Shown: one piece after another, positions 1 to 8,286 of the stretch
How positions within the stretch are numbered: the stretch's first letter is position 1
How the letters are laid out: the number at the start of each line of letters is the position of its first letter
DNA from: Actinomycetota bacterium
GTDB lineage: Bacteria > Actinomycetota > Acidimicrobiia > Acidimicrobiales > CADCSY01
NCBI GenBank assembly: GCA_016781135.1
Contig: JADDQY010000055.1
Coordinates: 1-43,037, forward strand
Reading direction: 5' to 3'
DNA: 43,037 nt
Program-made: the position numbers and the translations under genes
Notes under the pieces: model-generated
The model's input: the letters and a program-made list of their open reading frames with translations, nothing else
Databases searched by the model: none
Told to the model about the DNA's origin: nothing

Positions 1-1
1 C

Positions 2-30
2 TCGACAGCCACGGGGGTTGATTGTAGGGT
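2..30 (+). promoter_or_regulatory. Promoter of the first lipoprotein gene
   Basis: TCGACA at 2-7 and TAGGGT at 25-30 are separated by 17 bases, a good -35/-10 pair. The -10 ends 7 bases before the GTG at 38 and there is no Shine-Dalgarno sequence, so the mRNA is probably leaderless. Confidence 0.6.
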
Positions 31-37
31 ACGAGTA

Positions 38-649
38 GTGCGTCGTAGCTTTCCGTTGTTCTCTGCACTGTTCATCCTGGCCGCCGCCTGCTCGGGTGGC
101 GGGACCGACCTCGGGCCGTCGGCCACCCTGGGCACGGCGCCGACCACGGCCACCACGTCGCCGGCGCCCGACCCGAGCGTCATCCCCGCCGACCCGGCCG
201 CCATCGACGAGGCCTACGTGCAGGCCGTGGTCGACGCCCTCTTCGCCGTCGACGCCAAGGCGACCAAGATCTTCGTGGAGACCAAGGACATCACCAACAA
301 AGAGGCACTCGAGTACTTGCGGGCCATCTACGTGCCCGAGGAGTTCGAGCGTCAGGTGAACGTATGGTTCCAGGCTCTTGCGCTTCGGGCCGACAGGCTC
401 CTCCCAGGCACCCTCAGAAATGACGTGCAGCGGGTGATTGACGTTACTCCCGATTGCGTGTACGCCCAAGTGCTCCGAGATTACTCCCAGACGACGAAGC
501 GGGACGTCGGTCAGCAAGCAGTATTCCTAGGCCTGACACCGAGTCATGAGGCCGCGGATGGAAATCTGAACCCGACACCGTGGGTGATGTTCATGAACGG
601 ACTGAACCCCGATGGCTCCGAACCGGAGAATCCATGCGAAGGGCGCTAG
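38..649 (+). CDS. Putative lipoprotein of unknown function
   Basis: A 203-residue protein whose N-terminus is a lipoprotein signal: basic MRRS, a hydrophobic core and the lipobox LAAAC, so Cys18 is the probable lipidated residue and the protein should sit on the outer face of the membrane. A Thr/Ala/Pro-rich linker (about residues 25-55) leads to a mostly helical domain that I do not recognise. GTG is chosen as start because it gives the signal peptide and lies 7 bases after a TAGGGT -10. The last 16 bases overlap the start of the next gene, so the two are probably co-expressed. From about base 400 the codons become clearly less GC-rich than in the first 350 bases, and this continues into the next gene. 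Confidence 0.75.
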   Translation: MRRSFPLFSALFILAAACSGGGTDLGPSATLGTAPTTATTSPAPDPSVIPADPAAIDEAYVQAVVDALFAVDAKATKIFVETKDITNKEALEYLRAIYVPEEFERQVNVWFQALALRADRLLPGTLRNDVQRVIDVTPDCVYAQVLRDYSQTTKRDVGQQAVFLGLTPSHEAADGNLNPTPWVMFMNGLNPDGSEPENPCEGR

Positions 650-1440
650 GAGCTCTCTTCTTTGCCGTGCATTTTGTTGGAGCGTCCGCTGCAGGCGCTT
701 CTCATGCTGCCCCGGTGACATCAGCAGCCGGCAGCGACGACAAGGATTCTGTGGTCATTTCCAATCCAGGCGGGGAGGAACCCGGTCAAGAGGTGCCCCG
801 GCGGGGTCGTCGAGGGGGCGGGCAGGCACCGCCTGGACACGTCGTCACCAACTACCACGTACGAGGTGGCCTGGACGGCGAGTTCTGCCTGTACACCACC
901 ACGGTCCGGCGAGAGGCGCCCATCACCGGAGCAGAGGAGTTCGACAACCGCTCGCTGCGTGGCTTCGCCGCCGAGCAAGGCATGCCGATGTGTGACAGCG
1001 GCGTCGACGCGGTCCCCGCCCGGGTGGCGCAGGCGTTCGTGCGCACGGTCCCGCTGCCGGCGCCCCGGCCCCACATCGCCCCCGACGGCACCAACATCAC
1101 CGGCCTGCCCGCCTATCTGGAGACCAACGGCACCCTCATCCACCAGGTCGCTCCGACCGACACGCCCCTCGGCGCCATCACCGTGGAGGCGAGGGGCGCC
1201 TACTGGGTCGACTGGGGCGACGGCACGCCCGAGGCGGGCCCGTTCGCCTTCGAGGGCGAGGCCTATCCGAGCGGGCGGATCTTCCACACCTACCGCTACA
1301 AGGGCTCCTACACCGTCACCGTGCGCCAGGACTGGACCGCCACCTGGCGGCTGGGCAGCGACGGGGGCACCATCGACGGCCTCCAGACCGAGGCATCGAT
1401 CCCCCTCGAGGTCGGCGAACTCCAAGCCGTCATCCGTTGA
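634..1440 (+). CDS. Secreted protein with PKD-like domain
   Basis: A 268-residue protein. The ATG at 634 is preferred over an earlier in-frame codon because it begins a clean signal peptide (MRRALGALFF..., likely cleaved after ASHA). Residues about 30-55 are low-complexity and Gly/Arg-rich. The C-terminal third holds a PKD-type beta-sandwich signature: a W-V-DWGDGT strand-turn, then an HTY segment and GSYTVTV. PKD folds are usually extracellular binding or spacer modules. Two cysteines in the middle (CLY and PMCDSG) could form a disulfide outside the cell. It overlaps the preceding lipoprotein gene by 16 bases. Its first 140 bases share the lower-GC composition seen at the end of that gene. 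The exact function is unknown. Confidence 0.7.
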   Translation: MRRALGALFFAVHFVGASAAGASHAAPVTSAAGSDDKDSVVISNPGGEEPGQEVPRRGRRGGGQAPPGHVVTNYHVRGGLDGEFCLYTTTVRREAPITGAEEFDNRSLRGFAAEQGMPMCDSGVDAVPARVAQAFVRTVPLPAPRPHIAPDGTNITGLPAYLETNGTLIHQVAPTDTPLGAITVEARGAYWVDWGDGTPEAGPFAFEGEAYPSGRIFHTYRYKGSYTVTVRQDWTATWRLGSDGGTIDGLQTEASIPLEVGELQAVIR

Positions 1441-1558
1441 TCCGGCGCCACGTCGGTGGTTGCCGGCAGTATGGGCGCCCTCGTCGTGGACGAGCTCGAC
1501 CCGCCCGCGGTGGGCCAGGTCGCACACCTGGTGGCGTCCCACTCCCGGGGCACGGGCC

Positions 1559-3667
1559 TCAGCCTTCGACCCCGAGGGTGTCGAGCAGGAAGGCGTAGAC
1601 GAAGGCCTCGTCCCGCCAGGCGTCGTAGCGGCCCGACGGACCCATGTGGCCGGCTCCCATCTCGGTCTTGAGCAGGAGGCGGTTGGCGTCGGTCTTGGTC
1701 GCCCTCAGCCGGGCCACCCACTTGGCCGGCTCCCAGTAGGACACCCGGGGGTCGTTGAGGCCGGCGGTCACCAGCATGGGCGGGTAGTCCTTCGCCTCCA
1801 CGTTCTCGTAGGGGGCGTAGGACTTCATGTAGGCGTACACCTCGGCTGACTCCACCGGGTTGCCCCACTCCTCCCACTCCATCACGGTGAGGGGCAGCGA
1901 CGGGTCGAGGATGGTGTTGAGGGCGTCGACGAAGGGCACCTCGGCCACCACCGCCCCGAACAGCTCGGGCGCCATGTTGACCACCGCCCCCATCAACAGC
2001 CCACCGGCGCTGCCGCCTCGGATGGCCAGCCGGGACGGCGAGGTCCAGCCCTGCTCGACGAGGTAGCGGGCGCAGGCCAGGAAGTCGGTGAAGGTGGTGC
2101 GCTTGGCCAGCAACTTGCCCTCGGTGTACCACCGCCGCCCCATCTCGCCGCCACCCCGGACGTGGGCGATGGCGAACACGAACCCCCGGTCGAGCAGGCT
2201 GAGCCGGGCCGACGAGAAGCCAGGGTCCATGCTTGCCTCGTAGGACCCGTAGCCGTAGAGCAGCGCCGGCGCCGAAGCATCGCGCAGCACGTCGATGCGG
2301 CGCACGACCGAGATGGGAACGCCGGTGCCGTCGTCGGCGGTGGCCCAGAGCCGCTCGGTGACGTACAGGTCGGGGTCGTAGCCGCCCAGCACCGGCTGTT
2401 GCTTGCGCAGGGTGCGGGCACGGGTGGCCATGTCGTAGTCGAACACCGATGACGGGGTCACCATCGAGGTGTAGCCGTAGCGGAGCGTGCTGGTGTCGAA
2501 CTCGGGGTTCGAGCCGGCGGACGCCGTGGACACCGCCTCGGGCTGGTCGATGACGTGCTCCTCGCCGGCACCGTCGCCGAGCGGCCGCACGCGGATCCGG
2601 CGGAGCCCCTCGGCCCGCTCGAAGAGCACGAGGTGGCCGGCGAAGACGTCGAAGCCGCTCAGCTTGACGTCGGGACGGTGAGCCACCTCCTCGGTCCAGT
2701 TGGATGGGCCGGGGTCGCCGTCGGGGGCCGACACCAGCTTGAAGTTCTCGGCCCCGTCGGCGTTGGTGACGATGAAGAAGCGGTCGCGCCAGTGCTCGAG
2801 GCTGTACTCGACGTCCTGGCGGCGGGGCTCCACCACCCGGAAGGCGCCGGTGGGGTCCTCGGCGTCGAGGACCCGCACCTCACTGGTGACCTTGCTGTCC
2901 ATGCCGAGCACGACGAACCGCTCGTCCTTGGTCGTGCCCACGCCGAGGTAGAAGCGCTCGTCGGGCTCGGTGTGGACGAGCACATCGTCGGCGACGGGGG
3001 TCCCGAGGAGGTGACGCCAGAGCTGGTAGGGGCGCATGGCCTGGTCGGGGCGGACGTAGAAGAAGGTGGCGTTGTCCGCACCCCATGCCGTGCCGTAGTA
3101 GGTGCCGGGGATCTCGTCGGCCAGGTCCTTGCCGGTGGCGAGGTCCCGGAAGCGCGTGGTGTAGGTCTCGTCGCCGGCGGTGTCGCTCGACCACGCCAGG
3201 AGGCGGGCGTCGGGCGAGGTGTCGAACGCACCCACGGCGAAGAACTCGGCGTCGCCCGCCTCGACGTTCTGGTCGAGCATGACCTGCTCGGCAGCCTCCT
3301 CCGTCGGCTCGGTCTCGGCTGGGGAGCCCGCCGGCTTGCGGCAGTGGATGGGGTACTGACGGCCCTCCTCGGTGCGGGTGTAGTACCACCACTCGCCCTT
3401 GCGCACCGGGACCGACAGGTCGGTCTCTTGGATGCGGCCCTTGATCTCCTCGAACAGCTGCTCCTGCAGCTCGGCGGTGTGAGCCATGGCCGCCTCGGTG
3501 TAGGCGTTCTCGGCCTCGAGGTAGGCGATCACCTCGGGATCGTCCCGCTGGCGTAGCCAGGCGTAGTCGTCGACGACCTCGTCCCCGTGGTGCTGTCGGG
3601 TGGTGGGGAAGCGGCGGGCGACCGGGGGGACGGGATGATCTCGGCGGGTAGGATTGTTACTATCCAC
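1559..3667 (-). CDS. ptrB: Oligopeptidase B (prolyl oligopeptidase family, S9A)
   Basis: A 702-residue serine peptidase; E. coli oligopeptidase B is 686. The N-terminus (PPVARRFP...HGDEVVDDYAWLR) is the standard family start, followed by the beta-propeller region and a C-terminal alpha/beta-hydrolase domain. The nucleophile Ser553 is in RGGSAGG, the acid lies in AGLNDPRV and the histidine in GAGHMGPSG. Known members cut short peptides after basic residues in the cytoplasm. The open frame runs on upstream through the antisense of sufB, but the GTG at 3667 is the only sensible start. It is divergent from sufB with just 36 bases between the two start codons. Its start codon lies inside the element shared by the two suf operons, so its expression may be affected by the same regulator. 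Confidence 0.9.
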   Translation of the reverse strand: MDSNNPTRRDHPVPPVARRFPTTRQHHGDEVVDDYAWLRQRDDPEVIAYLEAENAYTEAAMAHTAELQEQLFEEIKGRIQETDLSVPVRKGEWWYYTRTEEGRQYPIHCRKPAGSPAETEPTEEAAEQVMLDQNVEAGDAEFFAVGAFDTSPDARLLAWSSDTAGDETYTTRFRDLATGKDLADEIPGTYYGTAWGADNATFFYVRPDQAMRPYQLWRHLLGTPVADDVLVHTEPDERFYLGVGTTKDERFVVLGMDSKVTSEVRVLDAEDPTGAFRVVEPRRQDVEYSLEHWRDRFFIVTNADGAENFKLVSAPDGDPGPSNWTEEVAHRPDVKLSGFDVFAGHLVLFERAEGLRRIRVRPLGDGAGEEHVIDQPEAVSTASAGSNPEFDTSTLRYGYTSMVTPSSVFDYDMATRARTLRKQQPVLGGYDPDLYVTERLWATADDGTGVPISVVRRIDVLRDASAPALLYGYGSYEASMDPGFSSARLSLLDRGFVFAIAHVRGGGEMGRRWYTEGKLLAKRTTFTDFLACARYLVEQGWTSPSRLAIRGGSAGGLLMGAVVNMAPELFGAVVAEVPFVDALNTILDPSLPLTVMEWEEWGNPVESAEVYAYMKSYAPYENVEAKDYPPMLVTAGLNDPRVSYWEPAKWVARLRATKTDANRLLLKTEMGAGHMGPSGRYDAWRDEAFVYAFLLDTLGVEG

Positions 3668-3673
3668 GTAGGG
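3651..3673 (+). promoter_or_regulatory. Candidate operator and promoter region of the sufB operon
   Basis: Two overlapping signals. GGATTGTTACTATCC at 3651-3665 is an imperfect inverted repeat (GGAT-GT-AC-ATCC symmetric about 3658). CTATCCACGTAGGG at 3660-3673 matches 12 of 14 bases of a sequence in front of the second suf operon. Hexamers resembling a -10 are TAGGAT (3649-3654) and TACTAT (3658-3663). A protein bound here would cover the sufB transcription start and the oligopeptidase start codon. The identity of the regulator is unknown. Confidence 0.5.
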
Positions 3674-3703
3674 GAAACTCCCGCCAGCTAGGAGGGACGG
3701 CCA

Positions 3704-5101
3704 ATGGCAGTCACCGATCTCGATCTCGGACGCTACAAGCTCGGCTGGAGTGACGCCGAGGAGTACGTCTTCAAGCCCAAGCGCGGTCTCAGCGCCGACA
3801 TCGTCAACGAGATGTCGTGGATGAAGGGCGAACCCGACTGGATGCGTGACCGCCGCCTCAAGGCTCTGCGCCACTTCGAGCGCCGGCCCATGCCCACCTG
3901 GGGCGGGGACATGTCGGAGATCTTCTTCGACAACATCTACTACTACATCAAGCCCACCGACAAGCAGGTTGACGCCTGGGACCAGCTCCCCGAGTCGGTC
4001 AAGCAGACCTACGAGAAGCTGGGCATTCCCGAGGCTGAGCGCAAGTACCTGGCCGGGGTCACCGCCCAGTACGAGTCCGAGGTCGTGTACCACAAGAACC
4101 GTGACGACCTCGAGGCCCAGGGCGTGATCTTCTGCGACATGGACACTGCCCTGCGCGAGCACCCCGAGATATTGCGGGCCTACTTCGGCAAGGTCATCCC
4201 CGCCAACGACAACAAGTTCTCGGCGCTCAACACCGCCGTGTGGTCGGGCGGCTCGTTCATCTACGTCCCTCCCGGGGTCGAGGTGGAGATGCCGCTGCAG
4301 GCCTACTTCCGCATCAACGCCGAGAACATGGGCCAGTTCGAGCGCACGCTGATCATCGCCGACGAGGGCTCCAAGGTGCACTACATCGAGGGCTGCTCGG
4401 CCCCGGTGTACACCTCCGACTCCCTGCACTCCGCGGTGGTCGAGATCGTGGTCAAGCCGTCGGCACGGGTGACCTACACCACGATCCAGAACTGGTCGAA
4501 CAACGTGTTCAACCTGGTCACCAAGCGGGCCCGGGTGGAGGCCGAGGGCCACATGGAGTGGATCGACGGCAACATCGGCAGCCGCCTGACCATGAAGTAC
4601 CCGGGCGTGGTCATGGTGGGGCCCAAGGCGTCGGGCGAGGTGCTCTCGGTGGCCTACGCCGGCGAGGGCCAGCACCAGGACGCCGGTGCCAAGATGACCC
4701 ACGCCGCTCCAGAGACCACGAGCCGTATCGTCTCCAAGTCGATCTCCTCTGGCGGTGGGCGAACCAGCTACCGGGGCCTGGTCCGGGTGGAGGAGGGGGC
4801 GCATGGCTGCAAGAGCCACGTGCAGTGCGACGCCCTCATCCTCGACGACCACAGCGTGTCCGACACCTATCCCTACATGGAGATCGGCGAGCGCGACGCA
4901 GTGGTGGGCCACGAGGCCACCGTCTCCAAGGTGGGCGACGACCAGCTCTTCTACCTGATGAGCCGGGGCCTGTCCCAGGAGCAGGCCATGGGCATGATCG
5001 TCAACGGCTTCATCGAGCCGGTCACCCGCACCCTCCCCATGGAGTACGCCATCGAGTGGAGCCGCCTCATCGAGCTCCAGATGGAAGGGTCGGTGGGGTA
5101 A
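3704..5101 (+). CDS. sufB: Fe-S cluster assembly scaffold SufB
   Basis: A 465-residue SufB, the scaffold subunit of the SufBCD complex on which clusters are built in the cytoplasm. The family core is complete: [18 protein letters not shown], the central beta-helix ([20 protein letters not shown]), and the C-terminal block with Cys375 in HVQCDA, the position equivalent to the essential cysteine of E. coli Suf[18 protein letters not shown] carries the conserved acidic/histidine pair. The ATG has a strong Shine-Dalgarno, AGGAGGG at 3690-3696, unlike the many leaderless genes here. It is the first gene of the plus-strand suf operon. The C-terminal helices would contact the SufC ATPase encoded at 8279. 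Confidence 0.97.
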   Translation: MAVTDLDLGRYKLGWSDAEEYVFKPKRGLSADIVNEMSWMKGEPDWMRDRRLKALRHFERRPMPTWGGDMSEIFFDNIYYYIKPTDKQVDAWDQLPESVKQTYEKLGIPEAERKYLAGVTAQYESEVVYHKNRDDLEAQGVIFCDMDTALREHPEILRAYFGKVIPANDNKFSALNTAVWSGGSFIYVPPGVEVEMPLQAYFRINAENMGQFERTLIIADEGSKVHYIEGCSAPVYTSDSLHSAVVEIVVKPSARVTYTTIQNWSNNVFNLVTKRARVEAEGHMEWIDGNIGSRLTMKYPGVVMVGPKASGEVLSVAYAGEGQHQDAGAKMTHAAPETTSRIVSKSISSGGGRTSYRGLVRVEEGAHGCKSHVQCDALILDDHSVSDTYPYMEIGERDAVVGHEATVSKVGDDQLFYLMSRGLSQEQAMGMIVNGFIEPVTRTLPMEYAIEWSRLIELQMEGSVG

Positions 5102-5299
5102 CCCCGTTCGGCGTCAGCGGGTCCTGTCACCGGCGGGATCCTTCCCGACGGCGCCCCTGCCCGGTCGGGCCCCTTCCGCCGGCGCTACCCGCTGCCGCTG
5201 GCCACCTCGTCTCTGGCTGAAAGGCGGCGGCTGGCCTCTTTGGAGGCTTTGGCGGCCGCTGGCGGGGGACGAGGGCTTCTAGACTTTGCTCTTGTGCCG

Positions 5300-5662
5300 A
5301 TGCGGGTCGAGTGCAAACACTTCGAGAGCCGGTCGTATCCCAACGGCGAGACGGTGCGCAAGTGCCATCTCGACCTGGCGCCGGAGGCGCCGTGGCGGTG
5401 CCCTGACGCGTGTCCCCGTTTCGAGCGGCGGTTGGCCGACGCCGCTTGGAGCTACGGCTCGCTGGTGACGCCGCCCACGCCCCCCGAGCCACCTGGCGTG
5501 GGAGTGGGAGAGGGGGTCGGCGCCCTGCTCGACGAAGCCGAGGCCATCCTCAACGCCGTCGGCCCGACCGTCCTCGCCGAGGTCGAGGCCGAGCGAGCCC
5601 GGTCGCGGCCCTGGTGGCGGCGGGCGTTCGGCCGGGTCCGCCGGCCGGGCCGAAGGCGCTGA
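5300..5662 (+). CDS. Four-cysteine small protein inside the suf operon
   Basis: A 120-residue protein from the ATG at 5300 (GTG at 5294 is also possible, 8 bases after TAGACT at 5280-5285). The N-terminal 45 residues hold C5-X16-C22-X11-C34-X3-C38 in the contexts VECKHFESR, RKCHLDLAPE and WRCPDACPRFE, which looks like a small metal site. The middle is Pro-rich, then comes an acidic helix and a strongly basic tail (WWRRAFGRVRRPGRRR). I do not recognise a named domain. Its position between sufB and sufD suggests a part in Fe-S assembly or cluster sensing, but this is inference from location only. The 198 bases between sufB and this start contain no other convincing gene. Confidence 0.65.
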   Translation: MRVECKHFESRSYPNGETVRKCHLDLAPEAPWRCPDACPRFERRLADAAWSYGSLVTPPTPPEPPGVGVGEGVGALLDEAEAILNAVGPTVLAEVEAERARSRPWWRRAFGRVRRPGRRR

Positions 5663-5739
5663 TCAACGCCGGTTTCCGCTCGCCCACAGTGGGAAGGGTC
5701 CCCCTGCACACCGATCGGCGGATACAGGGAGGGCCAGAG

Positions 5740-6579
5740 ATGCGCACCAGGTCAGTGGAGACGGGCAAGGACCGCAAGGCCTTCGTCCACGAGGCCGGGA
5801 TGGGGAACGTGTCGCTCATCAGCGTCCTCTCCGGGACGCTGGTGGCCTTTGCCTCCTTCGCCATCCTGCTCGCCATCGTGGCCGGCATCCTTTCGGCCAT
5901 CGGCATCAACATCGACGGCCTGACCAGCAACGACTACGAGGAGCTCGGCGTCGGCGGCGCCATCGTGGCTGCCCTCGTGCTGTTCCTCTCCTACTTCTTC
6001 GGCGGCTACATCGCCGGACGCCTGGCCCGCCGGGCCGGCGCCCTCAACGGCGCCCTGGTGCTCGTCCTTGCCGTGGTGATCGGTGCTGCCGTCGCCTTGG
6101 TCGTGAGCACCCAGGCCGACACCGAGGCGGTCGCCGACAACCTGCGGATCATCGGCGTGCCCACCTCCGGTGACGATTACGAATCGATCGCCACCATCGC
6201 CGGCATCGTCTCGCTGGCGGCCATGCTTGCGGGCTCGGTGCTCGGCGGCCTCAAGGGCGAACGCTGGCACGGCAAGCTGGCGGCGCGGGCGCTCAGCCCC
6301 GACGTGGGCTCCGAGGCAACGGCTCGCCGCGAGGTCGTCGTCGACGCCCCGCAGCGTCTCGAGCAGCAACAGGGCCGGCCCATCTCGCCGATTGGCCAGG
6401 CCGACCACCACGAGACTTCGGCACCGACGATGGCGACGGCACCCCCGAACGACATCGAGGCCCGGGCCTGGGGCACGAGCGCACCGGGCACCGGCACCAC
6501 CTCGGTCGCCACCGCCGAGGGAGCACGCCGGCGGAAGCGGCCACTGCGCAGCGCCTTGCCGCGCCAGGGCGACCGGTAG
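5740..6579 (+). CDS. Membrane protein with long hydrophilic tail, in the suf operon
   Basis: A 279-residue protein. ATG 5740 is preceded by GGGAGGG at a good distance. Four hydrophobic segments (around residues 20-48, 70-88, 96-118 and 150-168) are rich in Gly/Ala. A GGYIAGRLARR motif after the second resembles small-residue-rich actinobacterial membrane proteins of unknown function. The final 95 residues are hydrophilic, low in hydrophobics and end in RRRKRPLRSALPRQGDR, probably a cytoplasmic basic tail. Lying between two core suf genes, it may be co-transcribed, but a TACGCT promoter-like hexamer after it (6616-6621) could restart transcription for sufD. No function can be assigned. Confidence 0.7.
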   Translation: MRTRSVETGKDRKAFVHEAGMGNVSLISVLSGTLVAFASFAILLAIVAGILSAIGINIDGLTSNDYEELGVGGAIVAALVLFLSYFFGGYIAGRLARRAGALNGALVLVLAVVIGAAVALVVSTQADTEAVADNLRIIGVPTSGDDYESIATIAGIVSLAAMLAGSVLGGLKGERWHGKLAARALSPDVGSEATARREVVVDAPQRLEQQQGRPISPIGQADHHETSAPTMATAPPNDIEARAWGTSAPGTGTTSVATAEGARRRKRPLRSALPRQGDR

Positions 6580-6615
6580 CACCAGAGCAGACCGGGCGTC
6601 CCGGGGCGGTGCCGG

Positions 6616-6664
6616 TACGCTCGATGGGGTAGGAGGGCGCCTTCTCCTGGGCGCCGAGGGAGGG
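6616..6664 (+). promoter_or_regulatory. sufD leader: -10-like hexamer, hairpin and strong Shine-Dalgarno
   Basis: TACGCT at 6616-6621 is a possible -10. GGCGCC at 6636-6641 can pair with GGCGCC at 6650-6655 across an 8-base loop, forming a hairpin directly against GAGGGAGGG (6656-6664). That Shine-Dalgarno sits 8 bases before a CTG at 6672 that opens the conserved SufD N-terminus. Confidence 0.45.
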
Positions 6665-6671
6665 CTTTCCA

Positions 6672-7970
6672 CTGAGCAGCTTCACCCCCGATGCCGTGGC
6701 CCGGATCGGCGGGCCGGCATGGCTCCGAGCCCGCCGAGCGGCGGCGATCGAACGGTTCGCTGTCACCCCTCTGCCCACTGTGGAGCAGGAGGTGTGGCGC
6801 TACAGCCGCATCCCGGAGCTCGACCTGGCCGCCTACGCCCCTCTGCCCCCTGGCGCCTCCTCCGCCGTCGGCATTCCCGAGCAGCTCCGGGTCGTGCTCG
6901 AGACGCTCGGCGCGCGTGCGGCAGTGGTTGCGGTGGTCAACGGCCGGGTGGTCCACGTCGAGGTCGATCCCGCCATCGCCGCGCTCGGCGTGGAGGTGGG
7001 CAGGCTCGTCGAGCTGGACGCCCCGGGAGCCACCCTGGGCTCGATCAGCGGGGCCCCGACCACCGCCTTCGCCCAGCTGCACGCTGCCTTCAGCGCCGAC
7101 CCCGTGCTGGTGCGGGTGCCGGCTGGCGTGGTGGTCCCTGCGCCGGTGGTCGTCCTGCACTGGACCGACGCTCCGAGCAGCGCGACTTTCCCCCACCTCG
7201 TGGTCGACGCTGGTGAGGACAGCGAGGTGGTGGTCTACGACCACAACGCCTCCGAGGACGTCGACGCCCTGGTGCTCCCCGTGGCCGAGCTTCGCGCCCG
7301 GCCGGCCTCCCGGCTGCGCTACGTCCACGGCCAGGTGCTCGGGCCCCAGGTGTGGCAGCTCGGTCGCCAGCTCAGCCGGGTCGAGCAAGACGCGTCGTTC
7401 TCTACCGCCATGGTCGCCCTCGGTGGGGACTACGCCCGGCTCGAGGTCGAGTCGACGCTGGCCGGCCGGGGCAGCGCGGGAGAGATGCTGGCGGTGTACT
7501 TCGGTGAGGAGCGCCAGATGCACGACTTCCGCAGCCTCCAGGACCACGTCGCCCCCCGAACCACCAGCAACCTGCTGTTCAAGGGAGCGGTCCAGGGCCG
7601 AGCCCGCTCGGTGTACACCGGCCTCATCCACATCGGAAAGCACGCCGCTGGGGTCGACGCCTTCCAGACCAACCGCAACATCAAGCTCTCCGAAGGTGCG
7701 TGGGCGGAGTCGGTGCCCAACCTCGAGATCGAGAACAACGACGTGCGCTGCAGCCACGCCTCGGCGGTTGGCCCGGTCGACGAGGACCAGCGCTACTACC
7801 TCGAGAGCCGGGGTGTGCCGCCTGCCCGGGCCGAGCGGCTGATCGTGCTCGGCTTCTTCGAGGAGGTGCTCGAACGCCTGGCGGTGCCGGCGGCGGCGGC
7901 ACCGCTGCGCAGCGAGATCGCCGCCAAGCTCGATCGCCGTGATCGCCAAGCGGTGGGTGCCGGTGCCTGA
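6672..7970 (+). CDS. sufD: Fe-S cluster assembly protein SufD (probable CTG start)
   Basis: A 432-residue SufD if started at CTG 6672; the first canonical start (GTG 6696) would give 424. The CTG reading is preferred because the residues between them, SSFTPDAVARIGGPAWLRARR, look like the usual SufD beginning. In addition, GGAGG (6659-6663) lies 8 bases before CTG, while the GTG has no Shine-Dalgarno. SufD pairs with SufB on the SufC dimer. The C-terminal hallmark is present: DAFQTNRNIKLSEGA, then the conserved histidine (His362) in RCSHAS, and the LESRGV helix. Residues 30-250 are divergent beta-helix, as is normal in this family. The end overlaps the Rieske gene by 32 bases. Confidence 0.93.
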   Translation: MSSFTPDAVARIGGPAWLRARRAAAIERFAVTPLPTVEQEVWRYSRIPELDLAAYAPLPPGASSAVGIPEQLRVVLETLGARAAVVAVVNGRVVHVEVDPAIAALGVEVGRLVELDAPGATLGSISGAPTTAFAQLHAAFSADPVLVRVPAGVVVPAPVVVLHWTDAPSSATFPHLVVDAGEDSEVVVYDHNASEDVDALVLPVAELRARPASRLRYVHGQVLGPQVWQLGRQLSRVEQDASFSTAMVALGGDYARLEVESTLAGRGSAGEMLAVYFGEERQMHDFRSLQDHVAPRTTSNLLFKGAVQGRARSVYTGLIHIGKHAAGVDAFQTNRNIKLSEGAWAESVPNLEIENNDVRCSHASAVGPVDEDQRYYLESRGVPPARAERLIVLGFFEEVLERLAVPAAAAPLRSEIAAKLDRRDRQAVGAGA

Positions 7971-8286
7971 GCAGCGGGAGCGGTTGTGCCGCACCGGCGA
8001 GCTCGAGTCGGGCCAGGCCCGGCGCTTCCTCGTCGGCCCCCACAAGATCGCCCTGGTGCGGATCGGGAGCGACTTCTACGCAATCGGGGACACCTGCAGC
8101 CATGCCGACTACTCGCTGAGCGAGGGGGAGGTCGACGTGGATGCCCTCCAGATCGAGTGCTGGAAGCACGGCAGCTGCTTCTCCCTGAAGACGGGCGAAC
8201 CCGACACCCTCCCGGCGACGCGACCAGTGCCCACCTACGACGTGGCCGTCGAGGGTGACGACGTCTACGTGGTGATCGATGGCTGA
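7939..8286 (+). CDS. Rieske [2Fe-2S] ferredoxin-like protein
   Basis: A 115-residue single-domain Rieske protein. The cluster ligands are C53-S-H55 (DTCSHADYSL) and C74-W-K-H77 (ECWKHGS), with 18 residues between, the standard two-Cys two-His set for a [2Fe-2S] cluster. Such proteins occur in many actinobacterial suf operons and are thought to act as electron carriers, perhaps reducing sulfur or iron during assembly. The start is uncertain: GTG 7939, 7957 and 7963 are all in frame, and homologous proteins usually begin close to the later two. The gene overlaps sufD upstream and the sufC start by 8 bases downstream, so translation is probably coupled. Confidence 0.9.
   Translation: MIAKRWVPVPEQRERLCRTGELESGQARRFLVGPHKIALVRIGSDFYAIGDTCSHADYSLSEGEVDVDALQIECWKHGSCFSLKTGEPDTLPATRPVPTYDVAVEGDDVYVVIDG

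Noticed and set aside
1441..1558. A possible small gene between the PKD-like gene and oligopeptidase B
   Set aside because: Only 118 bases between converging genes; frames here have no start with ribosome-binding site or leaderless promoter and no conserved residues.
3668..4912. Continuation of the oligopeptidase B reading frame for 415 more codons, antisense to sufB
   Set aside because: SufB on the opposite strand is fully conserved, and the extension is Val/Leu/His-rich antisense of GC-rich codons with no family similarity.
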